Positions 63,876-64,000 of a stretch of DNA of 64,000 bases are shown here, in pieces. The DNA is taken from contig NZ_JABJXT010000004.1 in the NCBI RefSeq assembly GCF_013155295.1, positions 206,538-270,537 on the forward strand. The letters run 5' to 3'. The stretch's first letter is position 1; each line of letters opens with the position of its first letter. This DNA is from Pseudogemmobacter hezensis (lineage in GTDB: Bacteria; Pseudomonadota; Alphaproteobacteria; Rhodobacterales; Rhodobacteraceae). The notes under the pieces are model-generated. The model worked only from the letters and a program-made list of their open reading frames with translations. It had not been told where the DNA came from and made no database searches. Position numbers and translations under genes: made by a program.

Positions 63876-64000
63876 AACCGCACCGGGTTTGCCGGAGGCT
63901 CCAACTCCTGAGTAGGATGGAGCATCATGAGCAAGACGACGAACAAGTTTTCCGCTGAGGTTCGCGAGCGCGCTGTGCGCTTGGTTCTCGACAATGAAGG
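63874..64000 (+). mobile_element. IS3-family insertion sequence, left end only
   Basis: Begins with a TGAACCGCACCGGGTTTGCC-type terminal sequence at about 63874, like the inverted repeats of IS3-family elements with that TGAACCG end. The transposase gene starts 53 bp in. The element runs out of the window; only its left end is visible. It abuts an older OrfB relic. Confidence 0.6.
63927..64000 (+). CDS. IS3-family transposase OrfA (5' part, cut by window)
   Basis: The ATG at 63927 opens MSKTTNKFSAEVRERAVRLV, the standard start of the helix-turn-helix OrfA of IS3-family elements. Only 24 codons are inside the window. It belongs to the element starting at 63874. Confidence 0.8.
   Translation, partial: MSKTTNKFSAEVRERAVRLVLDNE

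Noticed and set aside
1..64000. tRNA, rRNA genes and CRISPR arrays
   Set aside because: I looked for cloverleaf-like stretches, rRNA segments and regularly spaced direct repeats and saw none; the tandem repeats present have no spacers.

Overview
The window reads as GC-rich alphaproteobacterial DNA, most likely from a Rhodobacterales bacterium of Paracoccus type. This placement rests on codon bias, the many ABC-importer operons, FCD-type GntR and AraC regulators, and general similarity of the encoded proteins; it is inference. I found no rRNA, tRNA or CRISPR array and no housekeeping genes. The content is accessory: catabolic clusters, regulators, an envelope-signalling and secretion locus, gene relics and IS debris. 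A chromid, plasmid or genomic island would fit.

Layout. (1) 1-9969, minus strand: a probable organosulfur-scavenging operon with two NtaA/SnaA/DszA-type flavin monooxygenases, a frameshifted DszC/acyl-CoA-dehydrogenase-like gene, an SsuD-like monooxygenase, an Eis-like acetyltransferase and a peptide-type ABC importer (binding protein and double ATPase). (2) 10381-10892: a decayed metQ-like relic. (3) 11033-19556: a sugar-acid cluster with a ribose-type ABC importer, zinc dehydrogenase, altronate-dehydratase-like UxaA, aldo/keto reductase, UxaB-like reductase and a GntR regulator with two candidate operators; an amidohydrolase relic follows. (4) 20187-23548: EutR-like regulator divergent from eutBC (ethanolamine ammonia-lyase). 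(5) 23609-35659: two SDR dehydrogenases, an AraC regulator, a second sugar-type ABC importer, a polysaccharide-deacetylase-fold hydrolase, a penicillin-acylase-family amidase, and an unusual LuxR protein fused to a periplasmic-binding-protein domain. (6) 36156-46160: TetR regulator with a candidate operator in front of a membrane PQQ glucose dehydrogenase, then FecI/FecR, a TonB-dependent receptor and a YncE-like beta-propeller. (7) 46729-63149: the most interesting locus. (8) 63307-64000: nested transposase relics and the start of an IS3-family element.

Region 7 combines a SpoIIE-type phosphatase, an RsbW-like kinase and a STAS antagonist (a complete partner-switching set) with two small membrane sensors, a sensor-MFS fusion, an exported ABC_sub_bind protein, a GNAT protein, a frameshifted alanine-racemase-like gene, and a full NHLP-type export apparatus (C39 peptidase ABC, second ABC, HlyD adaptor). 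The exporter operon starts with a 195-residue protein that has a double-glycine leader and a canonical EF-hand loop, which I read as the secreted cargo. The proposed logic is that envelope sensing changes the phosphorylation state of the STAS protein, and this in turn controls export of a calcium-binding protein. The operons interlock closely (overlapping start/stop codons, and convergent ends overlapping by four bases).

Two otherwise intact genes carry a single net -1 indel in a GC-rich run (near 8344-8351 and 54963-54985). These may be real or assembly errors and should be settled before either gene is called dead. Short 12-15 bp GC-rich tandem repeats recur at several loci, once in frame inside a regulator.
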